Assembly (NCBI GenBank): GCA_964546935.1
Contig: CAZJLJ010000006.1
Location: 1 to 64,000, forward strand
Source: JALYTY01 sp964546935
Lineage (GTDB): Bacteria; Vulcanimicrobiota; Vulcanimicrobiia; Vulcanimicrobiales; Vulcanimicrobiaceae
Length of the DNA: 64,000 bases
Direction: 5' to 3'
Position numbers and translations under genes: made by a program. Positions 32,639-41,857 of the stretch are shown one piece after another; positions within the stretch are counted from its first letter, which is position 1, and the number at the start of each line of letters is the position of its first letter. Under the pieces are notes generated by a model. That model ran no database searches. It saw only the letters and a program-made list of their open reading frames with translations, and was not told the origin of the DNA.

Positions 32639-34045
32639 TCACGTTGTTTGCTCCCGTGGCATTGCCGGCCGAGCTCGAATCGCCGATGCAAGGTATACCG
32701 TCATTGCGCCGGCAAGGCCTGCGGCAAAAGCCGTCACGATAGGAAACGAGCCCAACAGTGGCGCCAGGATCAGAACGGACGCTCCGGTCGTGATGCCGGC
32801 GAAGGCAAAGAGTCCCGTGCGTCCGGCGAGCGATAGCGGAACCGCCATGACCGCGTACCAAGGTTCGATCTTTCCCGCAAGCGCTAGCAGCACAACCGCC
32901 GCCAGAATTGCAAAGCCCGTACGGAATCGGCCGCGAATGAGTTCCACCGACAAGATTGCAATGCAAATCAGAAAAATTGAAAGCATCGAAACGTCGACCG
33001 CAAGGACTGCATGATGTCCGATCAGCGGGAGCCTAGACGCCTCGCGTTCGAGGAACTGTAGTGCACCCGCACCCCGCTCGAAACTCTCACGCGGAGCGCC
33101 GACAAGCGAATGCCGAATGCCGTACGGTGCCGAAGCGAAGATGACCGCGCAAAGAAATGCGGCGACTGCAGTCAGTGCGTCTTCGATCCGGCGCCTGCTA
33201 GAGTACGCAAACGCCGCGAGAATTGCAATGAACGGTGCGTATGCGAACTTGACCGCTGTAGCTACACCGAGTGCAATGCCGGCAAGGCCGAACCGGCGAC
33301 GAAGTGCAAGGACTGCCGCCGCAATACCGCCGAGAGCAACGAAAATGTCGTTGTGCGCGCCGTTGGCCGTTTCCAGAATCACGAGTGGATTCAGGGCAAA
33401 CACAAGCGGAAACATCAGTAGGCTCTTCGGAGCAACGATGCTTAGCAGAACCGTTATCGCAAGCGCAGCAGCAATGGCCGCAAGACGCAGCGCGCCGGTT
33501 TGGGTGGCGAGCGATGAGCGTTCGAACGGATAGAGCAATGCGGCATTGAGTGCTGTCCATGCGCCGCCGTAGCGATCTGCGGGAAGCGGATCGCCCCAGT
33601 GGCGTGCAACGGCCCGTTGCTCCTGCGATGCGCGGGCAGAAATGCGTTCCGGTAAGTACGGGTTGCCTTGTTCGCTTGCATAAGCGTAGCCTACATACGC
33701 GAATTGATCGCTGTCGATAGCGATCGGTGCTTTGGCAAACGCAATGCAAAGAAACGCCTGAAACAGCAGAAGAAGCGCGACGCGGAGGCGCGTAATGCCG
33801 ATCGATGCACGAGACGCGATCGCGATAGTCACGAGAAATGCTGCGGTCCATATCGCGAGGCCGATCGAGAGCAAACGCACAACGTCGCCGCGGCCGGCAA
33901 GACGGTCATGCAGAAAGACGATCGATGGTGAATCGAAAGGCGTATAACTGTGTGCTACGTGGACAAGCACGCCGGCGACCATCGCAGCGCCGGCCGCGTA
34001 TAATGCGACCGAGAAAAGCAAGAAGGCTCGCCGTGCGTTCTGCAT
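32639..34045 (-). CDS. GT-C type membrane glycosyltransferase (GT87/mannosyltransferase-like)
   Basis: A 468-residue polytopic protein with about 11-12 helices. After the first helices an acidic loop appears (AIDSDQFAYVGYAYASEQGNPY), the position of the catalytic Asp/Glu in GT-C enzymes using polyprenyl-phosphate sugars. FALNPLVILETANGAHNDIFVALGG is typical of the GT87/DUF2029 group. It probably adds sugar to an envelope lipid or glycan on the outer face of the inner membrane. Monocistronic. Confidence 0.75.
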   Translation of the reverse strand: MQNARRAFLLFSVALYAAGAAMVAGVLVHVAHSYTPFDSPSIVFLHDRLAGRGDVVRLLSIGLAIWTAAFLVTIAIASRASIGITRLRVALLLLFQAFLCIAFAKAPIAIDSDQFAYVGYAYASEQGNPYLPERISARASQEQRAVARHWGDPLPADRYGGAWTALNAALLYPFERSSLATQTGALRLAAIAAALAITVLLSIVAPKSLLMFPLVFALNPLVILETANGAHNDIFVALGGIAAAVLALRRRFGLAGIALGVATAVKFAYAPFIAILAAFAYSSRRRIEDALTAVAAFLCAVIFASAPYGIRHSLVGAPRESFERGAGALQFLEREASRLPLIGHHAVLAVDVSMLSIFLICIAILSVELIRGRFRTGFAILAAVVLLALAGKIEPWYAVMAVPLSLAGRTGLFAFAGITTGASVLILAPLLGSFPIVTAFAAGLAGAMTVYLASAIRARPAMPREQTT

Positions 34046-34160
34046 TGTCGAAGGGTATTCACACTAACGACGGGGCGCAAGAAGCTACCCCCGTTTTGCC
34101 CAGTATGTAAAGAGGGCGTGCAAGCGAAACTCCGGGGAACCAGGCCGAGTACTCCAATCC

Positions 34161-34430
34161 ATGCGACTCTTCCGGCTTTTTAGTGCTGCGCGTAAAGCGC
34201 TGCCGAACGTCATCCCCCTTATGCGCGATTCGCGCGTTCCGCTTGCATTGAAGTTGCTCGCTGGAGGCCTTGCGTTGTTGATCGTTTCACCGCTCGATAT
34301 CTTTGGCGACATCCCGGTTCTCGGTGCACTGGACGACGCAGCGCTTTTGACCTTCGCGGCTATTCTGTTCGTGCGCTTGGCCTCCAGGCATGTCGAACCC
34401 GTGCGTGTTCGGGCGGTCGCTAAGTACTAA
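34161..34430 (+). CDS. YkvA/DUF1232 family membrane protein
   Basis: An 89-residue protein with the DUF1232 core VPLALKLLAGGLALLIVSPLD then IFGDIPVLGALDDAALL, a helical hairpin in the membrane. Function unknown. It lies 38 bases before the Nramp-type transporter on the same strand. Confidence 0.88.
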   Translation: MRLFRLFSAARKALPNVIPLMRDSRVPLALKLLAGGLALLIVSPLDIFGDIPVLGALDDAALLTFAAILFVRLASRHVEPVRVRAVAKY

Positions 34431-34468
34431 TATGAGCAAGCCCGGCTACTTTTGGGTAAAGTGGCCGG

Positions 34469-35734
34469 ATGAACGTCGGCGCATTTCTTAAGCGGCTCGG
34501 CCCCGGTTTCGTAACCGGAAGTTCCGATGACGACCCAGCCGGGATAGGCACCTACGTCCAAACCGGGGCACAGTTCGGCTACGGCCAGTTGTGGACTGCG
34601 TTCTTTACTTTTCCCTTGATGGCGATCGTTCAGGAAATGTGCGGTCGCATCGGACTGGTCACCGGTCGCGGACTCGCTCCTCTGATTCGAAGCAATTACG
34701 CTGCTTGGATCCTATGGTTCATCGTTACAATTCAAGTTGCAACCAATACGATCAACATCGGCGCCGACCTGAGTGCAATGGCGCAATCGGCGCAACTCAT
34801 ATTCCATATTTCGTATTGGTTTCTGCTCGCGACCACTACCATTGCCATGGTCTCGTTGATTACGTTCTTGCCGTACCGGCAGTACGCCTCGATCCTGAAA
34901 TGTCTCGGCATTCTCCTTCTAACGTACGTCGTGGCCGCATTTACCGTCCATGCAAATTGGGCAGACGTGTTCAAAGCCACGTTTATTCCACACATCGAAT
35001 GGAATAGCGCCTTTCTTCTGACGCTGATTGCCGTGCTCGGCGTTACGATCTCGCCGTATGAATTTTTTTGGCAGGCGAATGAAGAAGTTGAAGAACTGGT
35101 CGAGGACGGAAAAATTCCGGCACCTGAGACCACGAGACCGAAAATTACCGATGAAGATGTCGCGTTCGCTCGTGGCGACACGTGGTTTGGAATGTTCTTT
35201 TCGAACCTTATTACTTTCTTCGTTATAATCACCGCTGGTGCGACGCTTCACCCTGCCGGCCATACGAACGTGCAAAGCGCTCAGGAAGCCGCGCAAGTGT
35301 TGCGGCCTTTAGCGGGTCCGCTCGCTGCTTTGTTGTTTGCGTCAGGTATCGTCAGCTCGGGACTGCTCGCGATCCCGGTAATGGCCGCGTCTTCGGCCTA
35401 CGCCGTGTGCGGCGCAATGAATTGGCGCCGAAGCTTATCGGAGCCGTTCTACCGCGCGCGGCATTTCTACGGCATCATCGCAGCGTCGTGTTTGATCGGC
35501 TTGCTCGTGAACCTACTGCACGTTAGCCCGTTCCGGCTGCTGTATTACTCCGGTGTAATGAACGGTATCATTTCGCCGTTCTTGCTTTTCATCGTTACAA
35601 ACATCTCCTCAAGCAGACGGATCATGGGAACGTATGCCAACCCTCCGTGGGTCAACGCCGTCGGGTACTTCATGAGCGCCGCAATGGCCGTCGCGATCGT
35701 TGCCTTCTTCGTTCTCAACCGTTCGCAATCGTAA
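34469..35734 (+). CDS. Nramp-family metal transporter, divergent subgroup
   Basis: A 421-residue transporter with about 11 helices. The overall fold and order match Nramp, but the signatures differ. The TM1 metal motif DPGN reads DDDPAGIGTY, and the TM6 Met-Pro-His region reads ISPYEFFW, so Met is replaced by Ile and His is absent. Similar replacements are known from Nramp-related Mg2+ transporters, so the substrate may be Mg2+ rather than Mn2+/Fe2+; this is an inference. A hydrophilic loop (NEEVEELVEDGK) follows TM6. Confidence 0.88.
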   Translation: MNVGAFLKRLGPGFVTGSSDDDPAGIGTYVQTGAQFGYGQLWTAFFTFPLMAIVQEMCGRIGLVTGRGLAPLIRSNYAAWILWFIVTIQVATNTINIGADLSAMAQSAQLIFHISYWFLLATTTIAMVSLITFLPYRQYASILKCLGILLLTYVVAAFTVHANWADVFKATFIPHIEWNSAFLLTLIAVLGVTISPYEFFWQANEEVEELVEDGKIPAPETTRPKITDEDVAFARGDTWFGMFFSNLITFFVIITAGATLHPAGHTNVQSAQEAAQVLRPLAGPLAALLFASGIVSSGLLAIPVMAASSAYAVCGAMNWRRSLSEPFYRARHFYGIIAASCLIGLLVNLLHVSPFRLLYYSGVMNGIISPFLLFIVTNISSSRRIMGTYANPPWVNAVGYFMSAAMAVAIVAFFVLNRSQS

Positions 35735-35825
35735 CTTGCTAAAGTAACGCTCTTTCCGAGACCGCCTCTCGACACCCGGACTCGTACGTTCTACGATAAT
35801 TTTGAAGCGTCGGGAGGTCGGCGCA

Positions 35826-37142
35826 ATGAGGCAAAACACCAAGAACTTGCTGTGGCTGACCGGTGCGCTGTTGTTCTTCGTTGCAGGAGCGCCGGCCGCG
35901 ACAACTACGCCGCAAAGGCCGGTCGTGAACGCGATTCGACTGAACGGAATCATCGGTCCGGCGATGGCGCGCTACGTGCAACGCGCCACGGACCGCAGCG
36001 CTCACGAGAACGCGCAGGCGCTGATCCTTGAAATCGACACGCCGGGCGGGTTGATGAAGTCGATGGACGACATAAGCCACATCTTGCTCAATTCGTCCGT
36101 CCCGTCGGTTGCATACGTCTATCCTGACGGCGCGCGTGCGGCGTCTGCCGGCGTCTTTGTCACCTATGCTTCAACGCTTGCAGCAATGGCGCCGACCACA
36201 CATCTCGGCGCAGCGCATCCGGTCATGATCGGCGCCGGCGGAACGATGGACAAGACGGAGATGGCAAAAATAACGAACGACGCGGCCGCCGAGATTCACG
36301 GGTTCGCGATCCGCCGTGGACGCAATCCAACCTGGGCCGAACAAGCGGTCCGGCAGAGCGTTTCCATAACGGCGGACGAAGCGCTGCGCCTACACGTGAT
36401 AAACGTTATCGCAGGCAATCCCAACGAATTGCTTGCGAAGCTCGACGGCCGCGTGGTCCGAACGGCGGCCGGCACACGCAAACTGGTGACACGAAATGCA
36501 GAGCTGGTCGAAATTCCCATGGACCTTACCGAACAATTTCTGCTTGTGCTCGGCGATCCGAATGTGGCATTTATCCTAATGACCGTTGCGATTTACGGGT
36601 TGATTTTCGAACTGAGCAACCCGGGATCGGTCTTTCCCGGCGTGATCGGCGGCTTGGCGCTGATTCTAGCGCTGGCCTCGTTTGCCGCGATCGAAGTAAA
36701 CGTTGCGGGATTTTTGCTGATCGGCTTTGCCGTACTGCTGTTTATTGCAGACATCAAAGTGCCTAGCCATGGCGTGCTTACAGCCGGTGGAATTGCATCG
36801 TTTGTTTTGGGGTCGCTGTTGCTCACGCAAAATCAAGCGCCGGTCTTGCGAATTTCGTTGACGTTGATTCTGATTGTCGCCGCGCTGACGGCGGCCTTCT
36901 TCATGTTTGCGGTGGGTGCAGGCATTCGCGCGCAACGGCGCAGCGTGCAAACCGGCCGCGAGGGCTTGGTCGGAGCCGTCGGCGTCGCGCAGCGCGATCT
37001 GTCGCCGGCCGGCACCGTGTTTGTCCAAGGCGAGTTGTGGAACGCGGAGGCGGCGGACGGTGCCATCCCGGCGGGGGAGCGTGTGCGCGTCGTTTCAGTG
37101 CATGGACTTTGCCTGGATGTGCGCAAGGCGGATGCCAAATGA
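35826..37142 (+). CDS. NfeD1b-type membrane serine protease
   Basis: A 438-residue NfeD protein: signal/anchor, a ClpP-class protease domain (NAIRLNGIIGPAMARYV, EIDTPGGL, catalytic Ser in ARAASAGVFVTYA, Lys further on), four to five membrane helices (270-370) and a C-terminal OB domain (LVGAVGVAQRDLSPAGTVFVQGELW). NfeD proteases cleave stomatin-like partners. The slipin gene follows with an ATGA overlap, the classical pairing. ATG at 35826 has a GGAGG site. Confidence 0.94.
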   Translation: MRQNTKNLLWLTGALLFFVAGAPAATTTPQRPVVNAIRLNGIIGPAMARYVQRATDRSAHENAQALILEIDTPGGLMKSMDDISHILLNSSVPSVAYVYPDGARAASAGVFVTYASTLAAMAPTTHLGAAHPVMIGAGGTMDKTEMAKITNDAAAEIHGFAIRRGRNPTWAEQAVRQSVSITADEALRLHVINVIAGNPNELLAKLDGRVVRTAAGTRKLVTRNAELVEIPMDLTEQFLLVLGDPNVAFILMTVAIYGLIFELSNPGSVFPGVIGGLALILALASFAAIEVNVAGFLLIGFAVLLFIADIKVPSHGVLTAGGIASFVLGSLLLTQNQAPVLRISLTLILIVAALTAAFFMFAVGAGIRAQRRSVQTGREGLVGAVGVAQRDLSPAGTVFVQGELWNAEAADGAIPAGERVRVVSVHGLCLDVRKADAK

Positions 37143-37906
37143 CTGCGGCGTTGCTCCTTCCGATCGCCATCATCATCGTGCTGCTCGCTCTGCTATCAGC
37201 TGCGGTGAAGATCACTCGCGAGTACGAACGCGGCGTCGTTTTCCGGCTCGGGCGTTTGCTGCGTGCAAAGGGTCCCGGCGTTATTTTGCTGATTCCCATT
37301 GTCGATCGTATGGTGCGAATGGATTTGAGGGTCGTCACTCTCGATGTCCCCCGGCAAGAGATGATGACCCGCGACAACGTGCCGGTGAGCGTCGATGCGG
37401 TTGTCTATTTTCGGGTCGTGAATGCCGAAGATGCTGTGGTCAAAGTCGAAAACTTCTCAAAAGCGACGTTTCTCCTCGCGCAAACAACACTTCGCAGCAT
37501 CCTCGGCCAGCACGAATTAGATGAGCTGCTGGCTCAACGCGACCGCATCAACGTGCAACTGCAGCAAGTGATAGACGAGCGCTCCGGCCCTTGGGGAATA
37601 AAAGTGTCGCTCGTCGAGGTGCGCGACGTTGCATTACCCGATACGATGAAACGCGCGATGGCGCGCCAGGCCGAAGTCGAGCGGGAAAGGCGCGCAAAAG
37701 TCATTAACGCCGAGGGGGAGTTCCAAGCAGCCGAAAAGCTAGTGATGGCGGCGCAGAAGATCGCTTCGTATCCCGTAGCGTTGCAACTGCGGTATTTACA
37801 GGCGCTTACCGAAGTCGCTACAGAACACAATTCGACGACGATTTTTCCGATTCCAATCGATCTGCTCTCGCCGTTTTTAAAAAAATCAGACGACTCTACG
37901 ACTTAG
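37139..37906 (+). CDS. slipin / stomatin-like SPFH protein
   Basis: A 255-residue slipin: one N-terminal membrane helix, then the SPFH domain (KITREYERGVVFRLGRLL, GVILLIPIVDRMVRMDLR, VDAVVYFRV) and a helical oligomerisation segment (AEVERERRAKVINAEGEFQA). It forms large membrane-scaffold rings and is processed by the NfeD partner upstream. Its 3' end overlaps the convergent DoxX gene by 21 bases. Confidence 0.94.
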   Translation: MTAALLLPIAIIIVLLALLSAAVKITREYERGVVFRLGRLLRAKGPGVILLIPIVDRMVRMDLRVVTLDVPRQEMMTRDNVPVSVDAVVYFRVVNAEDAVVKVENFSKATFLLAQTTLRSILGQHELDELLAQRDRINVQLQQVIDERSGPWGIKVSLVEVRDVALPDTMKRAMARQAEVERERRAKVINAEGEFQAAEKLVMAAQKIASYPVALQLRYLQALTEVATEHNSTTIFPIPIDLLSPFLKKSDDSTT

Positions 37907-38329
37907 GCGGGCCCTCGCAAGAGCAGCGTCAATCGAATATTGACCGGGTCCCGTACAAAGCAGTGCAATCATTGCAACGAGATAGAACAGCGGTGTCTCG
38001 AAGGAGCCCGGACCGCCAATCCAATGCGCGCCGCTTGGAAGATGCACCTTAAGAAGTGCTACTGTCATATCGATCAGAATCGCAACTGCGGCCACCGGCG
38101 TGAGAAATCCCAAGATCAACGCGATACCGCCGAAAAACTCCGCTACCGTCGCAAGCACCTGAAGGAACGGTGGTGCAAACGCGTGCGGTCCAAGCGCAAT
38201 GCTCATCCAAGATGCCGGGTGCTGAATTTTCGGCAGTCCGTGGACTACGAACGCCAAACCGATGATAACGCGGAGCAACAAGACGCCGAGCGATGCCCTC
38301 GGCGGTAGCGATTGAACGAATAGCTTCAT
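37886..38329 (-). CDS. DoxX family membrane protein (second copy)
   Basis: A 147-residue four-helix protein: ASLGVLLLRVIIGLAFVVHGLPKIQHP, FAPPFLQVLATVAEFFGGIALILGFLTP and the end FYLVAMIALLCTGPGQYSID. ATG at 38329 is the start; the upstream extension is not family-like. Divergent from a YceI gene with a 31-base imperfect palindrome between them, which suggests joint regulation. Confidence 0.88.
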   Translation of the reverse strand: MKLFVQSLPPRASLGVLLLRVIIGLAFVVHGLPKIQHPASWMSIALGPHAFAPPFLQVLATVAEFFGGIALILGFLTPVAAVAILIDMTVALLKVHLPSGAHWIGGPGSFETPLFYLVAMIALLCTGPGQYSIDAALARARLSRRVV

Positions 38330-38415
38330 TCGTAGACCTAACGATAAGCTGCTGAGGGATTCATGAAAACCGGGCTGGAGCGAAGTCACCTTTAGGTAAC
38401 TATGCTACCCATTGG

Positions 38416-38446
38416 TGCCTACTTGTAATGCATAAGTTGGTATGCA
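38416..38446. promoter_or_regulatory. candidate operator between DoxX and YceI genes
   Basis: 31-base imperfect palindrome TGCCTAC ... GTATGCA containing CCTACTT and AAGT arms. It shares the half-site CCTACTT with the HxlR operator region at 21211-21217, so one HxlR-type regulator may serve both loci. Confidence 0.5.
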
Positions 38447-38507
38447 ATAGTGACCAGAGCACACGGCCACCCACGTTGCCGCACAGCCCACAGTCACCGA
38501 GGAGAGT

Positions 38508-39053
38508 ATGAGCAGCACCCAAGTTCAAGAGACCGTCTACGCCTTCGACCCGAGCCATTCCACCGTCGAGTTCGTCGTTCGCCATCTCATGATCAGCAAA
38601 GTCCGCGGCCGCTTCGCGAAGTTCACCGGCGAGCTACAGCTCGCGGCGGGCAGCGACATTCCGCAAGCGATCAACGCCACCATCGAAGCGGCGTCGGTCG
38701 ACACACGCGAAGAGCAGCGCGACGGACATCTGCGTTCCGCCGACTTCTTCGATGTCGAGAAGTTCCCGCATCTGGCCTTCGTAAGCCGCCGTATCGAAGG
38801 AGCCGCTGACGACTTTAAAGTTTACGGAGATCTGACGATTCACGGTGTGACGCGCGAGGTCGTTCTCAAAGGAACGTTTGAAGGCCGTGGCGCGGATCCG
38901 TGGGGTGGTCAACGCGTTGCATATGCAGCCCACACGACCATCAACCGGAAAGACTTCGGCCTTACTTGGAACACAGCGCTGGAAACGGGCGGCGTTATGG
39001 TCAGCGATGAAGTACGCATCGAACTGAACGTCGAGGCAGTGCAGCAGAAGTAG
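38508..39053 (+). CDS. YceI family lipocalin-like protein
   Basis: A 181-residue YceI protein: YAFDPSHSTVEFVVRHLMISKVRGRF start, DGHLRSADFFDVEKFPHLAF, LTIHGVTREV and INRKDFGLTWN. The lipocalin-like barrel binds polyisoprenoid or similar lipids. No signal peptide, so this member is cytoplasmic. A GAGGAGAG site precedes it. Followed by a strong terminator. Context with DoxX suggests stress response. Confidence 0.95.
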   Translation: MSSTQVQETVYAFDPSHSTVEFVVRHLMISKVRGRFAKFTGELQLAAGSDIPQAINATIEAASVDTREEQRDGHLRSADFFDVEKFPHLAFVSRRIEGAADDFKVYGDLTIHGVTREVVLKGTFEGRGADPWGGQRVAYAAHTTINRKDFGLTWNTALETGGVMVSDEVRIELNVEAVQQK

Positions 39054-39072
39054 GTAATTCTACAAAGCATCG

Positions 39073-39107
39073 AAGAGCCGGGGCAAACGCTCCGGCTCTT
39101 TCTTTTT
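39073..39107 (+). terminator. intrinsic terminator after the YceI gene
   Basis: Stem AAGAGCCGG-GC / GC-CCGGCTCTT around AAAC, followed by TCTTTTT. Confidence 0.92.
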
Positions 39108-39231
39108 GCGACGATGATTGTGGCAATGGAACACTGCGTTCGCGCGTGTATCGATCCCCAGCGGTGGCGAAACTACGCATTCGCGTTACGGAGTTGCGAA
39201 TGGTAGAAGTGTTTCATTCAGGAGTAAATAG

Positions 39232-39396
39232 ATGTCTAGGCTGCAGGATGCTGTACTGCAGGGTTTCATGATCTTCGCCCTCACTACCGTTATAGCACAA
39301 ATTGAATTCGCTACCGCGCCCACTCATGTTCCGTCGACCGCCCACGTTCCCGGAGTATGTGAAGCCTCTATTCGCGGAGAGGCGCAGAAGCCATGA
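39232..39396 (+). CDS. small protein coupled to the DUF2218 gene
   Basis: A 54-residue frame with an AGGAG site: MSRLQDAVLQGFMIFALTTV is a plausible signal or anchor, followed by a hydrophilic Ala/Pro/His part with one Cys. Its stop overlaps the next start (ATGA), which supports real translation. No family known. It could also act as a leader peptide that controls the next gene. Confidence 0.5.
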   Translation: MSRLQDAVLQGFMIFALTTVIAQIEFATAPTHVPSTAHVPGVCEASIRGEAQKP

Positions 39397-39683
39397 TTCG
39401 CTCAAAAGCCAAAATTATTACTACGCACGCGCAGCGCTATCTTGACCGGGTATACACACACGTTCGTTACCGAACCGAGGCTACGTTGGAAGGTTCGCAC
39501 GCCGTGATATTTATGGATGGTGTAGTAATAATCGGAAATGCGCGTGCCGACGCCCTTACGCTCGAGCTAACTTCTTCAAGAGTGGATACGCTTGAGCGCG
39601 CGCAACATGACATGAAGACGTTTTTGGAGTATTGGGGCGAAAACGATGCATTGTCAGTAGATTGGGAACTTGTGGCGAGCTAG
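39393..39683 (+). CDS. DUF2218 family protein
   Basis: A 96-residue small cytoplasmic protein. SKAKIITTHAQRYLDRVYTHVRY, the middle ADALTLELTSSRVDTLERAQ and the end FLEYWGENDALSVDWEL match the DUF2218 pattern (sTA.I.T..A.RYl..l..H, ...L.L.v.a.d...L.r). These proteins are often found with siderophore or iron-uptake genes; no such neighbour is seen here. It ends convergent to the glycosidase gene, overlapping by four bases. Confidence 0.75.
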   Translation: MIRSKAKIITTHAQRYLDRVYTHVRYRTEATLEGSHAVIFMDGVVIIGNARADALTLELTSSRVDTLERAQHDMKTFLEYWGENDALSVDWELVAS

Positions 39684-41857
39684 GAGCCGGATCGGACGTT
39701 CCCACGCAACACCGTAATGGAACGTCCCGGCAAGGTGTATCGCGTCGTTGAGGTCGCCTTCATCGCCTTGCGCGCCGGCGGACCGTTCGGAGACGGCCGT
39801 GAGAGTTTCCCGCGTACGTGCCACTGATACTGTTCCGGCCCAAACGTTATCACATCGACATTGCCGAAGAAACGGCCGGCGTGTGGGCCTTCGTTGAAAC
39901 GTACGTCGACAGTTTGCGCCCGCGTGTCTTTGTTGATAAGCATCACCGACCACGTTCCGTTCGGACGCCTTAACGGATAGACGGTCACCGACGGTTTGTT
40001 CATGAGTTTCGCGGTCGCGCTTCCCCGGTAAAGCGTAGCCGTAGAATTTCCCGGCGCCAACCATTGCGAGGAAAGCATCCGGGCCGCCCAAAATTGCGCC
40101 GCGCGATCTGAAATCGTGCCCGTTGTATCCGCTACGAACATCGTGAGATTACCCCAATCGGCCGGACACATTTTGTTTTGGGAAAGCGGCACCGGTTCGT
40201 ATTGGTAATACACTACGCGTTTTACGCCGTTTTCGAGCGCGCTTGCCATGTAATCGGCTTGCCAGAGTGCGCCCTCGACCAGCATCGGCGTTTCGCTGAA
40301 ATTGACGGCGGAAAAATTTGCTTCCGTAACATACATCGGAACGCTGGACGGAAGCCCGTCGCGTCGCCACGCATTAACGACGCGGCCCATGATTTCCGGC
40401 TCTTGAAGCAGATCGTTCGTAAGTTTCGTGCCGTGCTCGCAACCGTCGAACGGATAGTGTTCGAACGACATGAATGATAGGTACTGCATTGCGTTATGGC
40501 CGCGCAGATACTTAAGAAACCGGTTGAACCACGAGATGTTTCCCGACGAATCGGCCCATGTTTGCAAATCGTCGTTCACACCGGAGAAGATGGGACCGCC
40601 GAGCGGAACCGCCGGGTCGAGAGCACGAATGGCCTTCGCCCACTGAACGTACAGTGCGGCGTAATCTTCCGGCTCGGCATATTGTCCGTCCGGCTCTTCA
40701 CCGAGCTCGATTCCACCGAGCGCATACCCGCGTGAGCGCAGGTAACGAACTTCGGCAACGGCATTTTGCGGCGTGCTGTAGAGCATCGGCACCGGGTAGA
40801 GCGCCGGAAGATTGCGCGTTAGTCCGCTGCGTGCAATGAGGTCGAGTCCCGGCTGTTCTTGGTTCCTGACGCGGCGCGATGCATCGTGCCAGGGATCGAC
40901 CGACGATACGTACGTAGCGCTCTGCCGTCGCCCGCACCGTCCGATACCCGCTTTTTCTCCACCGCAACGATTGTGAATCAAGAGATCGTGTAAGATATGG
41001 GTGTCGTCGAAACGGCCTAAGCTGATCTCGGCAATGGCGTATCCAACGCAGTTGCGAATATCGCTCGAACCATGCGAATCGCACGTGTTCGAGGAGCTTT
41101 CTAAAAGTACGCGTACAAAGCGCACCGGCATATTTGCCGTAGACCTGATTCCATGGATGGCCGATGCCTGCTCGAGGTTCGCCGCGTTGATAGTGCCGTT
41201 TCGGAACATGCGCCACGTGCCGTGTCCGGGGTCGTTTATTGCATCGCCGCCCGTCCAGAATTGGATATGATAGCGACGTGCATACGGGTTAACGAAATGC
41301 AGTTGAATGCCGTCGACTACCTTTGGTGACCCAAGGTCGATGATGACCCATTGCGGATGATCGGCATCCGCATCGCCGGTGAAACGATGCGTTAGATACG
41401 GATTGCTCTTCCAGTAGGTGTTTAAATCGCCGTCGGTCAAACGCGAATGCCCTTCGTTATTGCCTTGATCCGACGTAAAGCCGCTATGCGAGAGCCAGTA
41501 TCCGTAAGAATCCGTGATCGGTTGCCGCGTAGGAGACCAGTCGCTGGTCCAATAGCCGCCGTTGGGCGTACTGAAGTGCCCTTTCGGATTCCAATGCCAA
41601 TCTTGCACGGAAAGTTCGGTGAAGAGACGATAGCTCAACCAGCCGTATCCGGCGGCCAGCATTTGCTGAACGTTGCCTTTCGAGTACAGCGCAGGGATGG
41701 AGCCCGCCGGTTCTTTATCGACCGTCGACCCGAGTGCTGTCTGCGCGTGAATCGTTTGCATGGGATGGGTTGCATCGATGAAAACGGTATCGGCAGCGCG
41801 GACCGAAGCGGTTGCGCTCAAAGCGAACGCAACCGCAAACAACAGCGACGGCTTCAT
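39680..41857 (-). CDS. exported glycosidase with F5/8 type C (discoidin) domain
   Basis: A 725-residue exported enzyme: signal peptide (cleavage after SVRAA), residues ~100-290 include a discoidin/CBM32-like carbohydrate-binding domain (LTDGDLNTYWKS, HPQWVIIDLGSPKVVDGI, VRFVRVLLESSS), then a TIM-barrel hydrolase. Likely acid/base Glu in GGIELGEEPDGQY and nucleophile Glu in PMYVTEANFSAV, at strand 4- and strand 7-like positions as in GH clan A. A beta-sandwich C-terminal region follows. The GH family cannot be named by eye. Third gene of the TonB operon; start overlaps the lipoprotein stop (TGATG). Confidence 0.78.
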   Translation of the reverse strand: MKPSLLFAVAFALSATASVRAADTVFIDATHPMQTIHAQTALGSTVDKEPAGSIPALYSKGNVQQMLAAGYGWLSYRLFTELSVQDWHWNPKGHFSTPNGGYWTSDWSPTRQPITDSYGYWLSHSGFTSDQGNNEGHSRLTDGDLNTYWKSNPYLTHRFTGDADADHPQWVIIDLGSPKVVDGIQLHFVNPYARRYHIQFWTGGDAINDPGHGTWRMFRNGTINAANLEQASAIHGIRSTANMPVRFVRVLLESSSNTCDSHGSSDIRNCVGYAIAEISLGRFDDTHILHDLLIHNRCGGEKAGIGRCGRRQSATYVSSVDPWHDASRRVRNQEQPGLDLIARSGLTRNLPALYPVPMLYSTPQNAVAEVRYLRSRGYALGGIELGEEPDGQYAEPEDYAALYVQWAKAIRALDPAVPLGGPIFSGVNDDLQTWADSSGNISWFNRFLKYLRGHNAMQYLSFMSFEHYPFDGCEHGTKLTNDLLQEPEIMGRVVNAWRRDGLPSSVPMYVTEANFSAVNFSETPMLVEGALWQADYMASALENGVKRVVYYQYEPVPLSQNKMCPADWGNLTMFVADTTGTISDRAAQFWAARMLSSQWLAPGNSTATLYRGSATAKLMNKPSVTVYPLRRPNGTWSVMLINKDTRAQTVDVRFNEGPHAGRFFGNVDVITFGPEQYQWHVRGKLSRPSPNGPPARKAMKATSTTRYTLPGRSITVLRGNVRSGS

